Positions 47,471 through 61,000 of a stretch of DNA of 64,000 bases are shown piece after piece. The first letter of the stretch is position 1. Every line of letters starts with the position of its first letter. This DNA comes from Elysia crispata (Eukaryota; Mollusca; Gastropoda; Plakobranchidae). The notes beneath the pieces were generated by a model. The model saw only the letters and a program-made list of their open reading frames with translations. It was not told the DNA's origin and did no database searches. The stretch spans positions 70,832-134,831 of the forward strand of contig JAWDGP010002536.1 of NCBI GenBank assembly GCA_033675545.1. Direction: 5' to 3'. The position numbers were made by a program, and so were the translations under genes.

Positions 47471-47799
47471 TTTTACATATCACATAGGTTCTTTTATACT
47501 TTATTTCTAATCATATTTGCGTGGCCATAGTCTTTAAAACTGAACACAACGATTTGTTCTCTCTGATATGATGTACGCGAATACACACCACAATGTCCGT
47601 CTTTACGGTTATTGGTTCACATTTTTACTAGAGTTATTGTTCGTTCATCTGAAAAGTATCAGGGAAGCTGTGACATCGATTTTTCCCTTCGTTATCAAAG
47701 TAATTCAGGAAATGACTAACTTTCTTCATTCAAGAAGAACACCTGTGTATTGGGGCTATAACGTGGGACATAATATCCACAAGGCCAGTTTTCGCCTAT

Positions 47800-47960
47800 T
47801 GACCCTCCCCCCCCATGTAGTCGATGGGTTAGTTAGCCTTGCCATTTCAGTTGTTTCATGCCTGACAGAGGCTTATTTGGTATTCAGATAAGGTCCACGA
47901 TCACCTTGTTCAAATTTGTTTCGGCCTGACGGCCTGTCGTAAGACCAGTAATTGTGTTGT
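47800..47960 (+). mobile_element. Degenerate SINE-like module copy
   Basis: TAGCCTTGCCATTTCAGTTG, CATGCCTGACAGAGGCTTA and AAGGTCCACGATCACCTTGT follow the module order. Confidence 0.45.
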
Positions 47961-49320
47961 TACATTCAAAGAAGTGAATAGTTTTTTAACTATTGGAAGT
48001 CGAACATTCTTAGCTAAGCACACTTTCGAGTTGTCGCCTTTTTATGTGAAAAGAGCTGTCCCGGACGGCGTTGATACACTTTACACTCAAAACTGGCTGT
48101 TATTCATCTACCGGCTGCTCTTTGATTTTCTGCTATTTATATCGAATCCATCTGTTATTATTATGCCAAGCTTATTGTCTCGCCCTCTTCTATCACCATC
48201 TTTTTCTGTTAATCTTTCTCTGTCTTTAACTTCTCTTGTCCGTGTATATCCTGTGTAAGTTAATATGTTAAATCGAGGTCTGATAACAAAGACGAGAAAA
48301 GTTTGATAGTCCAGATTTATGTCTTGAGTTTGTCTTTGTGATTTCAATTTTGTGGTGCTGTCACCCTCAGCATGTCCATCATTGTCTGGTATTCATAGAC
48401 CGTAATAAGTTGGTGGGGAGGGAGAGGTTGTTTAGTGATGTCATCATGTCAATTGGAATCTCAGCAGGCGCAGTGTGAGGGAGTATGGATTTTGGAACTG
48501 ATACTGTAAATTAATTTTGGTGACTTTTGTCCTGCTGTCAATTTTAACAAATAATGTTTAATCTGATCTCTCTTAATGTATGTGACCACAAGTAAATCGC
48601 TCATAGAACTAACGTTATGACACGTTCACCAGGTTTAAAGCATGAAAACCTTAGTTTGGTAGAAAAGTCATCTGGCAAGCTATATTGATCCTTATCTGTT
48701 GTGCTTAATACTTTATAAAAGGAGGCTCAAGTTTGCAGTCTCAAAGGAAGTCTTGAAGTTTGCAATCAAAAGGGAATTGTTTAGCATTTAAATGATCGAC
48801 GGGGGTCAGTTTTGTCATGCTTCACGGAGGCTAATCAGTTCAGCTCTGCATTGCCCGACAGGAAATCGTTTTTGCCATTTAGAGAGCGAGCAATGGAATG
48901 GCTTTGCACCGGCCAATGACGGATCAAGTTTATCATCTCAATAGAAATGTTTTGTGTTCAGCTCTGTAATGACTGTCGGAAGTTTATCAATACAACTCTT
49001 CACTAGCTGAGTCGTGTGGTCGTAAGTGTTTGATCTCATCATATCAGCCCCATTCATGGCTTGACGGAAAGCAGCTGTCTCCATGTAAGATTCTTCGGCA
49101 CACTCAGTAACGTGACACGAATCAAAGAACGCGAGTTGTTAGTTGAAGGGTAATTTTCTGGGTTGGACGTAGGCAAGATCAAGGCGCTTCCATGAAGATA
49201 TGAAAAAAATTGATGAGTTTTAGCTATTGAATCTCTTCATAGAAAAATATTTCATTTTTAAATTTTATCTCATTTCTTATCTGCAATTGGAGATATTTGT
49301 AATTGCATTTATTGTAATCA
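47961..49320. other. Mostly unique DNA with faint module relics
   Basis: TCACGGAGGCTAATCAGTT and neighbouring words at 48815-48850 resemble the module core. Otherwise nothing is recognised. Confidence 0.35.
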
Positions 49321-50500
49321 CTTAAAATCTATCAACGACCGTGTCGATTTTTTTATCCGCCTACTTGGGCGGTAGTTCATGGAAGGAAGATCTTGTACCG
49401 ATGTGTGTCGATTGGTGCTCTGACAAAAGTAAGTTACATGTACATTTCCTTTCTCCCCCTTCCTTTTTATCTTCCTGTCTTTCTCTCTATTCAACTATTT
49501 TCTATTTACGCCACCTTTCTTCGCATCAGTATTGATCTCCCTCACCTTATAACTCCTCTCTCTTTTTCCTTTCTCATTTTACCTCTTAAAAGAGACCTTT
49601 TCTTTCCTCTTTGTCCTCACCCAACTATTCTTTCACACCATTTAGTCTCATTCTAATGTATATTTTTCGATAACCCAACTTGCAACATAGATTCTACACG
49701 TTCCTCTCTTCCATTTGCATTTACATTTTTACAATCGCTTGAAACCTTTATTAACAATCGTGTTGAATGAATATCCGCTTATATTAATTTGTGGATGATA
49801 GTTTATCGAAACAAGATATACAAGTGTTAATATTGCCAAAAAGAGAAATCTAGACCATCACACCAGTTCAAATATTCAGCTCTGTAATGGCCGACGGAGG
49901 CTTATCAGTTAAGCGCCTCAGTTTTGTAGTCTAGGGGAAGACTACTCTTTTCAGCTCTGAGCAGCACGACAGGGGCTCAGTTTTATGCTCTAGGGGGAGG
50001 CTAATCTTTTCAGCTCTGAGCAGTGAGACAGGGGCTCAGTATTATACTCTAGGGGGAGGCTAATCTTTTCAGCTCTGGACTGCTGGACGAGGGCTTAGTT
50101 TTGCCATCTAGGGGGAAGCTAATCTTTTCAGCTCTGGGCTGCTCGACAGAGGCTCAGGCCAGAACTCCATTGCGTCTTTAGATGATGGTGCAGTGGACGG
50201 GCTGAATCTAACAACAAAGAAATAAGAGAATTGAAGACAATTATGCATGGGCTGAAATATTTTACCATTTTGCCATTGAGTGAAGCAAAAGAACATTTCG
50301 ATCATTTTTCTTGTGTGTGTTTTGTTTTTTTTTTCCAATATCCCAAATTGTGCCAAAGGTAGAAGCTACTTTTTTACATTTGCTATTGTCATTTTTGTAG
50401 TCGCGTAAAATCTATAAAGGACCGTGTTAATTTTTTCATCCGCCTACACTGATGTATGGACAATATTCATGGGAGGATGTTGTTGTACCAGATTGGTTAT
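49321..50500 (+). repeat. Three diverged copies of a segment beginning AAAATCTAT
   Basis: Around 49323, 49738 and 50404, copies of AAAATCTAT(C/A)AA(C/G)GACCGTGT, then TTTTTTATCCGCCTAC, then a GT(T/A)CATGGA(A/G) region are recognisable in the same order. They are diverged by roughly a fifth or more by eye. Confidence 0.55.
49867..50165. repeat. 59-bp tandem repeat, ~4.5 copies
   Basis: CTTTTCAGCTCTG recurs at 49947, 50006, 50065 and 50124 with CAGGGGCTCAGT and CTAGGGGGAGGCTAAT in between. The unit is made of the SINE-like core (CAGCTCTG...CGACAGGGGCT). Confidence 0.9.
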
Positions 50501-50969
50501 GTTCATAAAATGGAAAATCTTAAATATCACATCAGTACCCCGCCGAAAAACACCTCGAGATAGACTGAGACCAATTCGTTCTGGCTCTAACTTGCGGACT
50601 TCACTTTATCACTGACATTGAGATGTTAGTTCCAAGCCTAATCCGTTTACAAATAAGGTCAATTTTGTTTTTCTTGTAAACCAGACTAAAAAAAATGATG
50701 CTTAAAGGGGGCCATAGATTCTGACTTTGCGCATCCTTGGACGGGTTGGGCAAAAGGGGAGGGGTACAATCTCCTTGACTCAGCAAACAGTGAACTATAG
50801 TATTTTTATCCCTTCGATTTGCTTCTAACCTTTTGTCTTCATTTTTTCATTCCATATCTTTCAAATCCAGCATAAGTTCAGCTCAATAGATGGTTTTGTA
50901 TCGGGATTGTATAACAATAACAGTGTCTTATTTCTGTCAAACTAAAATTTTGCAAAATCATGTTCAGTA

Positions 50970-51350
50970 TTATAAACTGACTTTCGTGTTAATTTCATGG
51001 TGTTGTATGAAGAATAATGTTTTTTTGATATTATATATTGTTATACTCCCCAGAGGCATGCATTGGATGTTAGCTCGTGTGTTCAAGCCACATTTTTTCA
51101 TGTGCGTCTTGCCTGGCTGGGGGTTTTCTTGATGTGCAAAAGAAGCCTTCGTTCACTGTGGTAAGTAATGAATATATCTAACAACAAATATTTATTGAAT
51201 ATATTTATAACGCATTGCTTAATGCTCCATATCATTTTATACAGTTATTTTGGAATATTTTTTTAATTTGTCAAACTGATTAATTAAGCTTGAATGTTTG
51301 AATGTCCTCTAAACAAAAAGTGGAGAGGAAAAAAAAATTTTATGCAGTTC
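50970..51350 (+). repeat. Diverged segmental duplicate A (partner 53170-53550)
   Basis: AATTTCATGGTGTTGTATG near 50991, GTGTTCAAGCCACATTTTTT and GCCTGGCTGGGGGTTTTCTT match 53180 (AATTTCATGGTGTTGTATG), GGGTTCAAGCCCCGC and GCTTGGCCGGGGCTTGTCTT in order. At the right end GAATGTCCTCTAAACAAAAA pairs with AAATGTCCTGTAAATAAAGA. Confidence 0.7.
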
Positions 51351-51454
51351 TGTGGTGAACCTTCCTGATTTTGGTATTCCATATGCATAGTCCGAATTTG
51401 ATAGATGAAAACATTTTAATCTTTAGCTTGAACTATACACCAAGGACTCGTGGG

Positions 51455-51726
51455 CTTGTGGGAGGGACATAGCATACAAGCAGCAAGCACATCTTTGTTG
51501 AGGTGAGTTTTGGGTCTCACCTTGCATAATGTACTATGGTTTGCTGGGACTCTAGTACACTAGATGATGCTAACTGATAAGAATTATACTCATATCTGCT
51601 TTGTTCAAAACTAGCACAGATATATACAACTTCAGGAACATTTGCAACTTGTTCGTGGGTTCGAGCCCCACACTATTGTAGGGGAGTTTAGTGCCTCATC
51701 ATTTCAAAATTAACAACACACACACG

Positions 51727-51727
<1 letters not shown>
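51455..51727 (+). repeat. Diverged segmental duplicate B (partner 54035-54410)
   Basis: GTTTTGGGTCTCACCTTGC near 51509 corresponds to GTTTGGGGTCTCACCTTTC near 54101. TGGGTTCGAGCCCCACACT (51657) corresponds to CGGGTTTGAGCTTCACACC (54276). A SINE-like GCCTCATCATTTC end follows. Confidence 0.65.
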
Positions 51728-51761
<34 letters not shown>

Positions 51762-51788
51762 AGGGAGGGAGGGAGGGAGAGAGGGAGA

Positions 51789-51829
<41 letters not shown>

Positions 51830-51845
51830 AGGAGGAGGAGGAGGG
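51728..51845. repeat. (GA)n / (GGGA)n tract
   Basis: GA runs with a central GGGAGGGAGGGAGGGAGGGA at about 51753-51776 and an AGGAGG end. The GGGA run meets the pattern for a G-quadruplex on the + strand. Confidence 0.95.
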
Positions 51846-52404
51846 GTGTGGGGCCTTCTCCTAGAACATTTTAGTTAAAGACTAAATTTTGATGCCTGCA
51901 TGCCCAATATTTGAAACAATTATCCGCTTCATAGATCGAGCTAATTTTTCGGCACATTCATGTCTATTTAAGGCTGAGAGCGAAAAATGAAAATCTTTAA
52001 TCAACTTGGCGCATTTATTATAAGTTTCACTATTGCATTGGGTTTGCTCTGCCATATTTTTTTTCTTTGTGCATGCTTATCTTACTGCACGTGACTGACC
52101 TGCATGTCAACTTGCACTGATACAACAATGAAACAGGAAACATGCGTACGTTACAATTTGTCTACTTTAAATTTTTCTGTTTAGTGCGGTACTAGTTGAA
52201 GGTTGGGAGCGCGAAATAGTGGGAATAAAGGGGTGGCGAGAGAGAGAGAGAGGGAAAGGAGGGCCAAGAGGGGAGGGGGGAGGCGTTAAGACACTTTCAT
52301 AATTTTTCTTCAAAAATTCAGTTTCACCAGTTTTTCTTCCTGCTAGTCCTGAATGGTTTGGCAGGAGCTATTTGGTCTATCTTCGCATATTATTTTCCTG
52401 GTTC
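51846..52404. other. Unique DNA, nothing recognised
   Basis: A short GA run lies at 52232-52252. No other feature. Confidence 0.4.
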
Positions 52405-52505
52405 CAGGTTTTTGTTTCAACGTGTCCTTTGTTTACGCCGGCTTAAGTTGAATTAAAAGGTCATAGATCACTGTGTTGTGGTGGGGCTAAATCAAAGAAC
52501 AAACA
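52405..52505 (+). mobile_element. Partial SINE-like module copy
   Basis: GGCTTAAGTTGAATTAAAAGG, then TCATAGATCACTGTGTTGTG and a CTAAATCAAAGAACAAAC-type end correspond to the right half of the module. Confidence 0.45.
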
Positions 52506-52671
52506 AAGGCTGATTGGTTTTCATCTGACATGATCAATGGGGTCTCAATCTGCCACCACATAAGATTATATTCATCTTATCCATTATTCTGTTGGAACAA
52601 ATGAAGGCCCAAAAGGTTTGAGCACCGGTTGAATATTGTGCCATAGAGTTTTTGACGCAAAATAACATTGA

Positions 52672-52877
52672 GACTCTATGTCTAAGTCACTTGTTTCGTG
52701 TTATAAACCAATCTAAGAAGTTTGGACATTTCAAGGAAGCGATAGTTTCTGATCGTTTTTGGGGTGATACTATAGACTCTATGTCTAAGTCACTTGTTTC
52801 GTGTTATAAACCAATCTAAGAAGTTTGGACGTTTCAAGGAAGCGATAGTTTCTGATAGTTTTTGAGGTGATACTATA
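52672..52877. repeat. 103-bp tandem duplication
   Basis: GACTCTATGTCTAAGTCACT at 52672 and 52775. The copies are nearly identical over 100 bp (GGACATTT/GGACGTTT, ATCGTT/ATAGTT), so this is a recent event. Confidence 0.93.
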
Positions 52878-53169
52878 AAAGGGGGCGGGGAAGGGAAAGA
52901 TTTTTTATTTTGGTGGAGAGGGCGAGTGGGGGTGGGGGTGAAGAGGAATATTAATCTCCCTGACAATGGCCAATAGAGATTTAAAATATATACTTTACTT
53001 GATTCGGTCCCAAGCTTTTGTCTCTAATGATTGATTCTTTAATCTATAAAGCTAAAATTAAAGCTCAATGAATGTTTTTACATCGAGGTGGCGTAAAAAA
53101 AAAACCCAAAGTCATATTTTCATCAACCTAGATTTTTTTTAGACACATGTGTACAATTGTTAACATAAC

Positions 53170-53550
53170 TTCCATGTCAATTTCATGGTGTTGTATGTTG
53201 AATAACCAGATTTTGAGATCATAGTATGTTATTAGTGTGGTCAGAGACATTCATTAAGTGTTATCTCGCGGGTTCAAGCCCCGCATAATTGGTAGATGGG
53301 TTAAGGGCCTCATCTTATTTCCACTCTGCTTGGCCGGGGCTTGTCTTGACCTGCATAAAGAGCCGGTTGTTACCATTGTATGTATAGGATAAACATAACG
53401 ACAAACATAAGAAATGAATCTTAATGATTTTCCATGCATGTCATTTTTGGCAACTGTTTTTTAAGTATTTTTGCCTCTTAATTTGTCATGATTGTTTAAT
53501 TAGTTTTAAATGTCCTGTAAATAAAGACAGAGAGGAAAAAAATTATTTAA
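53170..53550 (+). repeat. Diverged segmental duplicate A' (partner 50970-51350)
   Basis: Contains TATCTCGCGGGTTCAAGCCC (B-box-like), GGGCCTCATCTTATTTCCAC, TGCTTGGCCGGGGCTTGTC and the GTCCTGTAAATAAAGACAG right end. Confidence 0.7.
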
Positions 53551-53884
53551 AATTGGTTACAAAAAGGTTTTTCATAGAGTAACTCACCACTAACGCAGGG
53601 CTAACCCTTCAAGTATGTAATATTCTTCTGGGTCTATATCAAATGTTTTGTTGTCTTTTATTATAACTAATCAGTATTCTGATGAAACTAGCTATTTTTT
53701 GTAATCCATGTCAATAGATATAAACTCTTTAAACGTGTGCTTGAGCTAGGAGCTCAAATTGTTTGAATATGAATGTTTAACAATTGTTCTCATTAAAACG
53801 ACCTATGTTTAAACTTGCCATAATCTGTTAAGTCCGATATCAAATTTTTGTTTGGTATGTTTTTACATTTGATAATTAAATTTT

Positions 53885-54410
53885 GTAAGCGGCCAGATGG
53901 CTGTGGGGTTAGAGTGACCACTTTGGCCCTCAAGAGTTCAAGTGCCACATTATAGGAAGTGAGGTTAGGGTGCCATCTTTTAGTTCAGCCTCGCTCGACG
54001 GGAGCTAAAGTTTTGTATGAAAAAAGCCTGACTTCATGGCCCTGTGGAAGGCGTATATCATACAAAAAAATATACAAGCATGTTTTTTTGTGGGGTTGAG
54101 TTTGGGGTCTCACCTTTCCTAATATACCATGGCCAGCCGTTACTCCAGTATGATACAGGGCGATAATTATAACCTGCAGTAACAATAATTGTATGTATTT
54201 ATATTTGCTTTGGTCAAAAATCAGTAAAAGTAGATACTTGTATACTTTGATAGTCTTGAGAAAACCCATCTTTGCGGGTTTGAGCTTCACACCTTTGGTT
54301 GGTGACTTTAGAGCCTCATCTTTTCAGTTTCATCCTGCCCGACGGTGGCTTATGTTGGATATGAAAAAAATCTGAAATATCGTGTTGTAGGCGTGCTATA
54401 TCAAACAAGA
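53885..54410 (+). repeat. SINE-like module plus segmental duplicate B'
   Basis: GGCTGTGGGGTTAGAGTGAC (A-box-like) with AGAGTTCAAGTGCC (B-box-like) opens a copy that continues with GCCATCTTTTAGTTCAGCCT and CGCTCGACGGGAGCTAAAG. The B' block follows, and from 54276 a second module with GCCTCATCTTTTCAGTTTC and TGCCCGACGGTGGCTTATG, ending TATCAAACAAGAACC. Confidence 0.6.
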
Positions 54411-54854
54411 ACCAAACAAAACGAATCCAACTTGGTATGAATTAGTCCGACGTCTCTATTTTGAACCTCGAGGAGAAATTTACAATCGGTTTATTAACCC
54501 TTCAGTTCTAAGGCCAACGGCTTAAAAATCTATAAAATGCTACTCTTTTTTTAAAGAGCAAAGATTTGAATAACCATTTTAAATGGTAAAAAAGTAATAT
54601 TTGTTCTTTTTAAAATTGTGGTATCATGCTATTTATCGAGCCTGCTTGCAAAAAATGTTTATGATTTATAGAATTTTATAGACTGCTGCATGATCCATTT
54701 TTATGACTCTAAATTGGGGAATAAATTTTTTGCACGAGGAAACAAAAACTAAAATAATTATATGTGTTCATGCCTCATCATTTTGATATCCCATATTCCA
54801 TGCAAATAATTTGGTTTTTATATATATGCTATACGCCTTTTTTATTTAACTAAC

Positions 54855-55080
54855 ATTTGTGGTGTTGAAGATTGGAAATATCCATTCTTCAATACTACAT
54901 GGCTTACCTATGAATTATCGGGGACAATGGTGCTCTAAAGCTTGTTGGGAAAGAACCGAGTCTGTTTGGTCTTGCTCTGCCCGACCGGGAATTTCATTCA
55001 GGGATATGTTTAATGGCCGGAGATCATCGACTGGTCACAGACTATATCAAACATTGAACAAATTGGGTTGGATGTAAACT
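54855..55080 (+). mobile_element. Degenerate SINE-like module copy
   Basis: GCTCTGCCCGACCGGGAATT and GGCCGGAGATCATCGACTGG, with TATATCAAACATTGAAC at the end, keep the module order. The open frame over it has no other support. Confidence 0.45.
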
Positions 55081-55544
55081 TTTCTTGAACTTGAATGAAA
55101 GTTTCATTCATAAATGTAATATAATAGTTTATTTTATAATTATATGCATGATTTGAGCTTTATGCAAATATTAAATTAAGCTTTTGGGTAAACCTGTGAA
55201 TTTGTTTAAAATTGCACCATGGGGTATTCAAAGTGGATACAATAATGTTTTATTTTTTTAAGATTATGAATCTTTATCAAAATAAAACGATTCTTATAAC
55301 CTCATATTTGTGATGTTTTAAGCGCTTTCCTACAGTGATTGATCAAGAGTTTCTTTGAAATTAATGTTTATAAAGCTTTTCTGTCTTAGCATTTCCTATC
55401 TGTTGTGATGTATGTTACTTTATGCTACATCAAATTGAAATCCGTAATTTCTATAATTCTGTGTTTTGTGAGGTATCAAGACGGAGTAGATCTATACGAA
55501 CATCTGTAAGGAAAGGAAGACGTAGTTAGATATGTAGTGTTTGA

Positions 55545-55605
55545 GTTGGCTCAGTCGGTAGAGTGCTGGACTCGCGATAAGTGCCAAGTTCAACCAGTCT
55601 TCCCC
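55545..55605 (+). mobile_element. tRNA-like SINE head
   Basis: GTTGGCTCAGTCGGTAGAGT at about 55551 is an excellent tRNA D-arm / A-box, followed by GCTGGACTCGCGATAAG where an anticodon loop (CTCGCGA) would be. The B-box region AAGTTCAACCAG is degenerate and the anticodon stem does not pair, so it is a relic and not a tRNA gene. Confidence 0.55.
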
Positions 55606-56030
55606 TGTTTGGTCGAGTCATCTCATGGAGATCAGATTCCATCTTATCAGCTCCATGGAAGGCCACCAATACCGTTTAAGATTCCTAGGTAAAGTTAGGG
55701 GACGTAACCCTAATCAAAATGACATCAAGTTGTCATGTAACCCATAATTAGTTTTGAACAAGAAAGTTTCCGAGATTAATTGATTAAATGATGAATACTT
55801 CCAGTTGGAACTTTTCTGATTTCACATCTTGTATAACCTGTAGATTACTTGTGATATCTTGATCTCTGATATTACACCGAAGTTTATTCTGGGTTTTGTG
55901 GTTTTTCTCTCACGGACACAATATGCAAAATACATACTTTAGATTAGTAATGTAATAGATTTCATTGCATTCCCTTCTAACTTGTTACTGTTGGAGGTCG
56001 AAGATGATATTGTTTTAATATAATATCGTT
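55606..56030. other. Possible SINE body and unique DNA
   Basis: The 100 bp after the tRNA-like head may be the SINE body, but its end was not found. Nothing else is seen. Confidence 0.35.
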
Positions 56031-56285
<255 letters not shown>

Positions 56286-57687
56286 ATCATTGGTATTTCT
56301 ACTAGTATAACAACATCAATGTATAGTTATACTTAAGACATAACTTTTCACAATTTAATGCGAAAAAGAAGCTTTTCAAAACAGCACTAAAACACATTCG
56401 ATTCATCAGAGAAGGCATTGTAAGAAGTCTTAAATAGAAAAAAAATGTAAATCAATGTCGTTTTTGTGGTTAGAAGAGTAAAGAATTGATAAACATCAAG
56501 ATATCTTTAAATTCAGAATTGCATTTTTTCCCCCCTCATCTTTACAATTTAAATTCCTTGTGATGAAAATAAAAATCAGCGCATGTACAATAAATTCATG
56601 TGAATTATGCGTTTCATGCCTTCTTTGCCGGTGTGATGTCCATTTGACGTGCAAGAACTGATTTTGTGAAATTTATCACGAGTGAAAAATTCTTAAACTG
56701 TTATTAAAGCAAAGCTGATTTTGACGGGTGGAAAGGAATAAAATATAAAGTTTAGCAACTGAACATTTTAGCTGGGCTTGGTGACACTGGTACTGACCGA
56801 GTGGTGGTGTTGATTGTATAGATGTTGATGTGGATAATAATAAAGAACCAATTGATAAAATATATACGCTGTCCAATAGATTTAAGAAATTTCATAAACG
56901 AAATATTTTTTTCATGCAATTCGGTCTTTGTCCATCAGAATTGCCATACCTGTTAATGACACAGGCACTGAAAAAAATACGGTAGCGTTTCATTGGTGGT
57001 TTATAGATACTGATAGTCTATATGTTTTTCTTAGTGTGCTTGATGAGTGACACACCATCCTTCAACTATTGAAAAAAGTGATTTAATGTTATCAGGATGA
57101 TTCATATTTACCACTTTTAATTCTTTAACTCAGCACAAAAATATCATTCTACAGAACAAAATCTCCCCCCCCCCCCCTCTTAACATAAAAAATGAGCAGT
57201 CCTTGCTCAATCCCAGCCGCTTCCAGTATCTCTAGTCAGGGTTTTTCCTTAGAAGCTTTGCCTTTACAAGAACTTCTTAAACTAGCTGTAATCTTTAATT
57301 AAAACACCAAACCTTTATTTAGAATCTTGCAGCTACAACATATACATGTGCAATGATATAAAGGAAATTTAGATTCTAAACAATGCAAGACATGTTCGAA
57401 TATCTAACATAAATTATGTCTGTTAGAGTTTATGGGAACTTCAAACACATCTATGATAATCTTATTTAAGCTAGTTTTTATTACCATGTTACATTGAAGA
57501 TCATAATATAAAAGAGTAGAAAGAAGACTTTTAGATTGTATACAGTAAAATAAAACTCAAATCAATGCAGCTTCTTCAGAAAATGAATGGTGTTTAATGC
57601 TATTCAGTAATAAATAATTATGATATCATGAAATGTGTTCATACGTTATGTTATATATAAGTATAATCTGCTACATACATTTTTCAG
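56286..57687. other. Unique AT-rich DNA, nothing recognised
   Basis: A C run of 13 lies at about 57164-57176. No exon or mobile element could be supported. Confidence 0.45.
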
Positions 57688-57805
57688 ATTCAAGCAGCTA
57701 CTGTTGGACTTGTTTTGAAGAAATTCTTGGTAACCATTGGAAATCAATATTTTTCAACAGCTGACCAAGCTGTATATGTGTACACAAACCTGCCTAACAT
57801 TGAAG
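57688..57805 (+). CDS. Exon-like island of unknown function
   Basis: After CATACATTTTTCAG (ending 57687) the frame reads IQAATVGLVLKKFLVTIGNQ, then YFSTADQAVYVYTNLPNIE, and meets GAAG|GTTTTT at 57805. The composition looks like folded protein and both borders are plausible. The stretch after the donor (GTTTTTGTTTATCAG at 57806-57820) could even be a very short intron followed by more coding, though at 15 nt that is unlikely. No family is recognised and no neighbour exon was found. Confidence 0.35.
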
Positions 57806-58094
57806 GTTTTTGTTTATCAGAGTGGAAATGGAACTCAAAGTTTTCTCTATTTCATTTATCTTCACACTGCAATATTTTTTTTCCTCTTACCCCCGTGTTT
57901 TCTCTTTCCTTTTTTATTTAGGGTAATTTTTTCTTCTGTCTAACCTGAGTGTTTAATTAATAAACATAAAAAAATGTGTCATAAACCATAACAAACACTG
58001 ACAAGACGGCAACACATTTCTGGGGGGGCGGAGTTTAAAGCTTCATCTCTCTCTCCTCTCTCAAGTACGGCCTCTTCCTCAATTCAGAGATTCG

Positions 58095-61000
58095 AAATCC
58101 GTTCATTTTTTCTCATTTCTCTATCTTACACATTTCTCTATCCGCCTCTTTACTCTAGATATGGTGTGACTGTCTCTATCTTACACATTACTCTATCCGC
58201 CTCTTTACTCTAGATATGGTGTGACTGTCTCTATCTTACACATTACTCTATCCGCCTCTTTACTCTAGATATGGTGTGACTGTCTCTCTCTCTATCCGCC
58301 TCTTTACTCTAGATATGGTGTGACTGTCTCTATCTTACACATTACTCTATCCGCCTCTTTACTCTAGATATGGTGTGACTGTCTATCTATCATTTGCTGA
58401 CTGTCTCTATCTTACACATTACTCTATCCGCCTCTTTACTCTAGATATGGTGTGACTGTCTATCTATCATTTGCTGACTGTCTCTATCTTACACATTACT
58501 CTATCCGCCTCTTTACTCTAGATATGGTGTGACTGTCTCTATCTTACACATTACTCTATCCGCCTCTTTACTCTAGATATGGTGTGACTGTCTATCTATC
58601 ATTTGCTGACTGTCTCTATCTTACACATTACTCTATCCGCCTCTTTACTCTAGATATGGTGTGACTGTCTATCTATCATTTGCTGACTGTCTCTATCTTA
58701 CACATTACTCTATCCGCCTCTTTACTCTAGATATGGTGTGACTGTCTATCTATCATTTGCTGACTGTCTCTATCTTACACATTACTCTATCCGCCTCTTT
58801 ACTCTAGATATGGTGTGACTGTCTATCTATCATTTGCTGACTGTCTCTATCTTACACATTACTCTATCCGCCTCTTTACTCTAGATATGGTGTGACTGTC
58901 TCTATCTTACACATTACTCTATCCGCCTCTTTACTCTAGATATGGTGTGACTGTCTATCTATCATTTGCTGACTGTCTCTATCTTACACATTACTCTATC
59001 CGCCTCTTTACTCTAGATATGGTGTGACTGTCTATCTATCATTTGCTGACTGTCTCTATCTTACACATTACTCTATCCGCCTCTTTACTCTAGATATGGT
59101 GTGACTGTCTCTATCTTACACATTACTCTATCCGCCTCTTTACTCTAGATATGGTGTGACTGTCTATCTATCATTTGCTGACTGTCTCTATCTTACACAT
59201 TACTCTATCCGCCTCTTTACTCTAGATATGGTGTGACTGTCTGTCTATCATTTGCTGACTGTCTCTATCTTACACATTACTCTATCCGCCTCTTTACTCT
59301 AGATATGGTGTGACTGTCTGTCTATCATTTGCTGACTGTCTCTATCTTACACATAACTCTATCCGCCTCTTTACTCTAGATATGGTGTGACTGTCTGTCT
59401 ATCATTTGCTGACTGTCTCTATCTTACACATAACTCTATCCGCCTCTTTACTCTAGATATGGTGTGACTGTCTATCTATCATTTGCTGACTGTCTCTGTC
59501 TTACACATAACTCTATCCGCCTCTTTACTCTAGATATGGTGTGACTGTCTGTCTATCATTTGCTGACTGTCTCTATCTTACACATAACTCTATCCGCCTC
59601 TTTACTCTAGATATGGTGTGACTGTCTATCTATCATTTGCTGACTGTCTCTATCTTACACATAACTCTATCCGCCTCTTTACTCTAGATATGGTGTGACT
59701 GTCTATCATTTGCTGACTGTCTCTATCTTACACATTACTCTATCCGCCTCTTTACTCTAGATATGGTGTGACTGTCTGTCTATCATTTGCTGACTGTCTC
59801 TATCTTACACATAACTCTATCCGCCTCTTTACTCTAGATATGGTGTGACTGTCTATCTATCATTTGCTGACTGTCTCTATCTTACACATTACTCTATCCG
59901 ACTCTTTACTCTAGATATGGTGTGACTGTCTATCTATCATTTGCTGACTGTCTCTATCTTACACATTACTCTATCCGACTCTTTACTCTAGATATGGTGT
60001 GACTGTCTATCTATCATTTGCTGACTGTCTCTATCTTACACATTACTCTATCCGCCTCTTTACTCTAGATATGGTGTGACTGACTATCTATCATTTGCTG
60101 ACTGTCTCTATCTTACACATTACTCTATCCGACTCTTTACTCTAGATATGGTGTGACTGTCTCTATCTTACACATTACTCTATCCGCCTCTTTACTCTAG
60201 ATATGGTGTGACTGTCTCTATCTTACACATTACTCTATCCGCCTCTTTACTCTAGATATGGTGTGACTGTCTCTATCTTACACATTACTCTATCCGCCTC
60301 TTTACTCTAGATATGGTGTGACTGTCTCTATCTTACACATTACTCTATCCGCCTCTTTACTCTAGATATGGTGTGACTGTCTCTATCTTACACATTACTC
60401 TATCCGCCTCTTTACTCTAGATATGGTGTGACTGTCTATCTATCATTTTCTGACTGTCTCTATCTTACACATTACTCTATCCGCCTCTTTACTCTAGATA
60501 TGGTGTGACTGTCTCTATCTTACACATTACTCTATCCGCCTCTTTACTCTAGATATGGTGTGACTGTCTATCTATCATTTGCTGACTGTCTCTATCTTAC
60601 ACATTACTCTATCCGCCTCTTTACTCTAGATATGGTGTGACTGTCTATCTATCATTTGCTGACTGTCTCTATCTTACACATTACTCTATCCGCCTCTTTA
60701 CTCTAGATATGGTGTGACTGTCTATCTATCATTTGCTGACTGTCTCTATCTTACACATTACTCTATCCGCCTCTTTACTCTAGATATGGTGTGACTGTCT
60801 ATCTATCATTTGCTGACTGTCTCTATCTTACACATTACTCTATCCGCCTCTTTACTCTAGATATGGTGTGACTGTCTATCTATCATTTGCTGACTGTCTC
60901 TATCTTACACATTACTCTATCCGCCTCTTTACTCTAGATATGGTGTGACTGTCTCTATCTTACACATTACTCTATCCGCCTCTTTACTCTAGATATGGTG

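Noticed and set aside
51040..51140. Protein-coding reading of the open frames over SINE-like modules at 45-55 kb
   Set aside because: Frames differ between copies of the same module and are interrupted in most. The conserved features are nucleotide words, not codons.
55545..55605. Functional tRNA gene (CGC anticodon)
   Set aside because: The D-arm is excellent, but the anticodon stem does not pair, the B box is degenerate and no acceptor stem forms. It is a SINE head.
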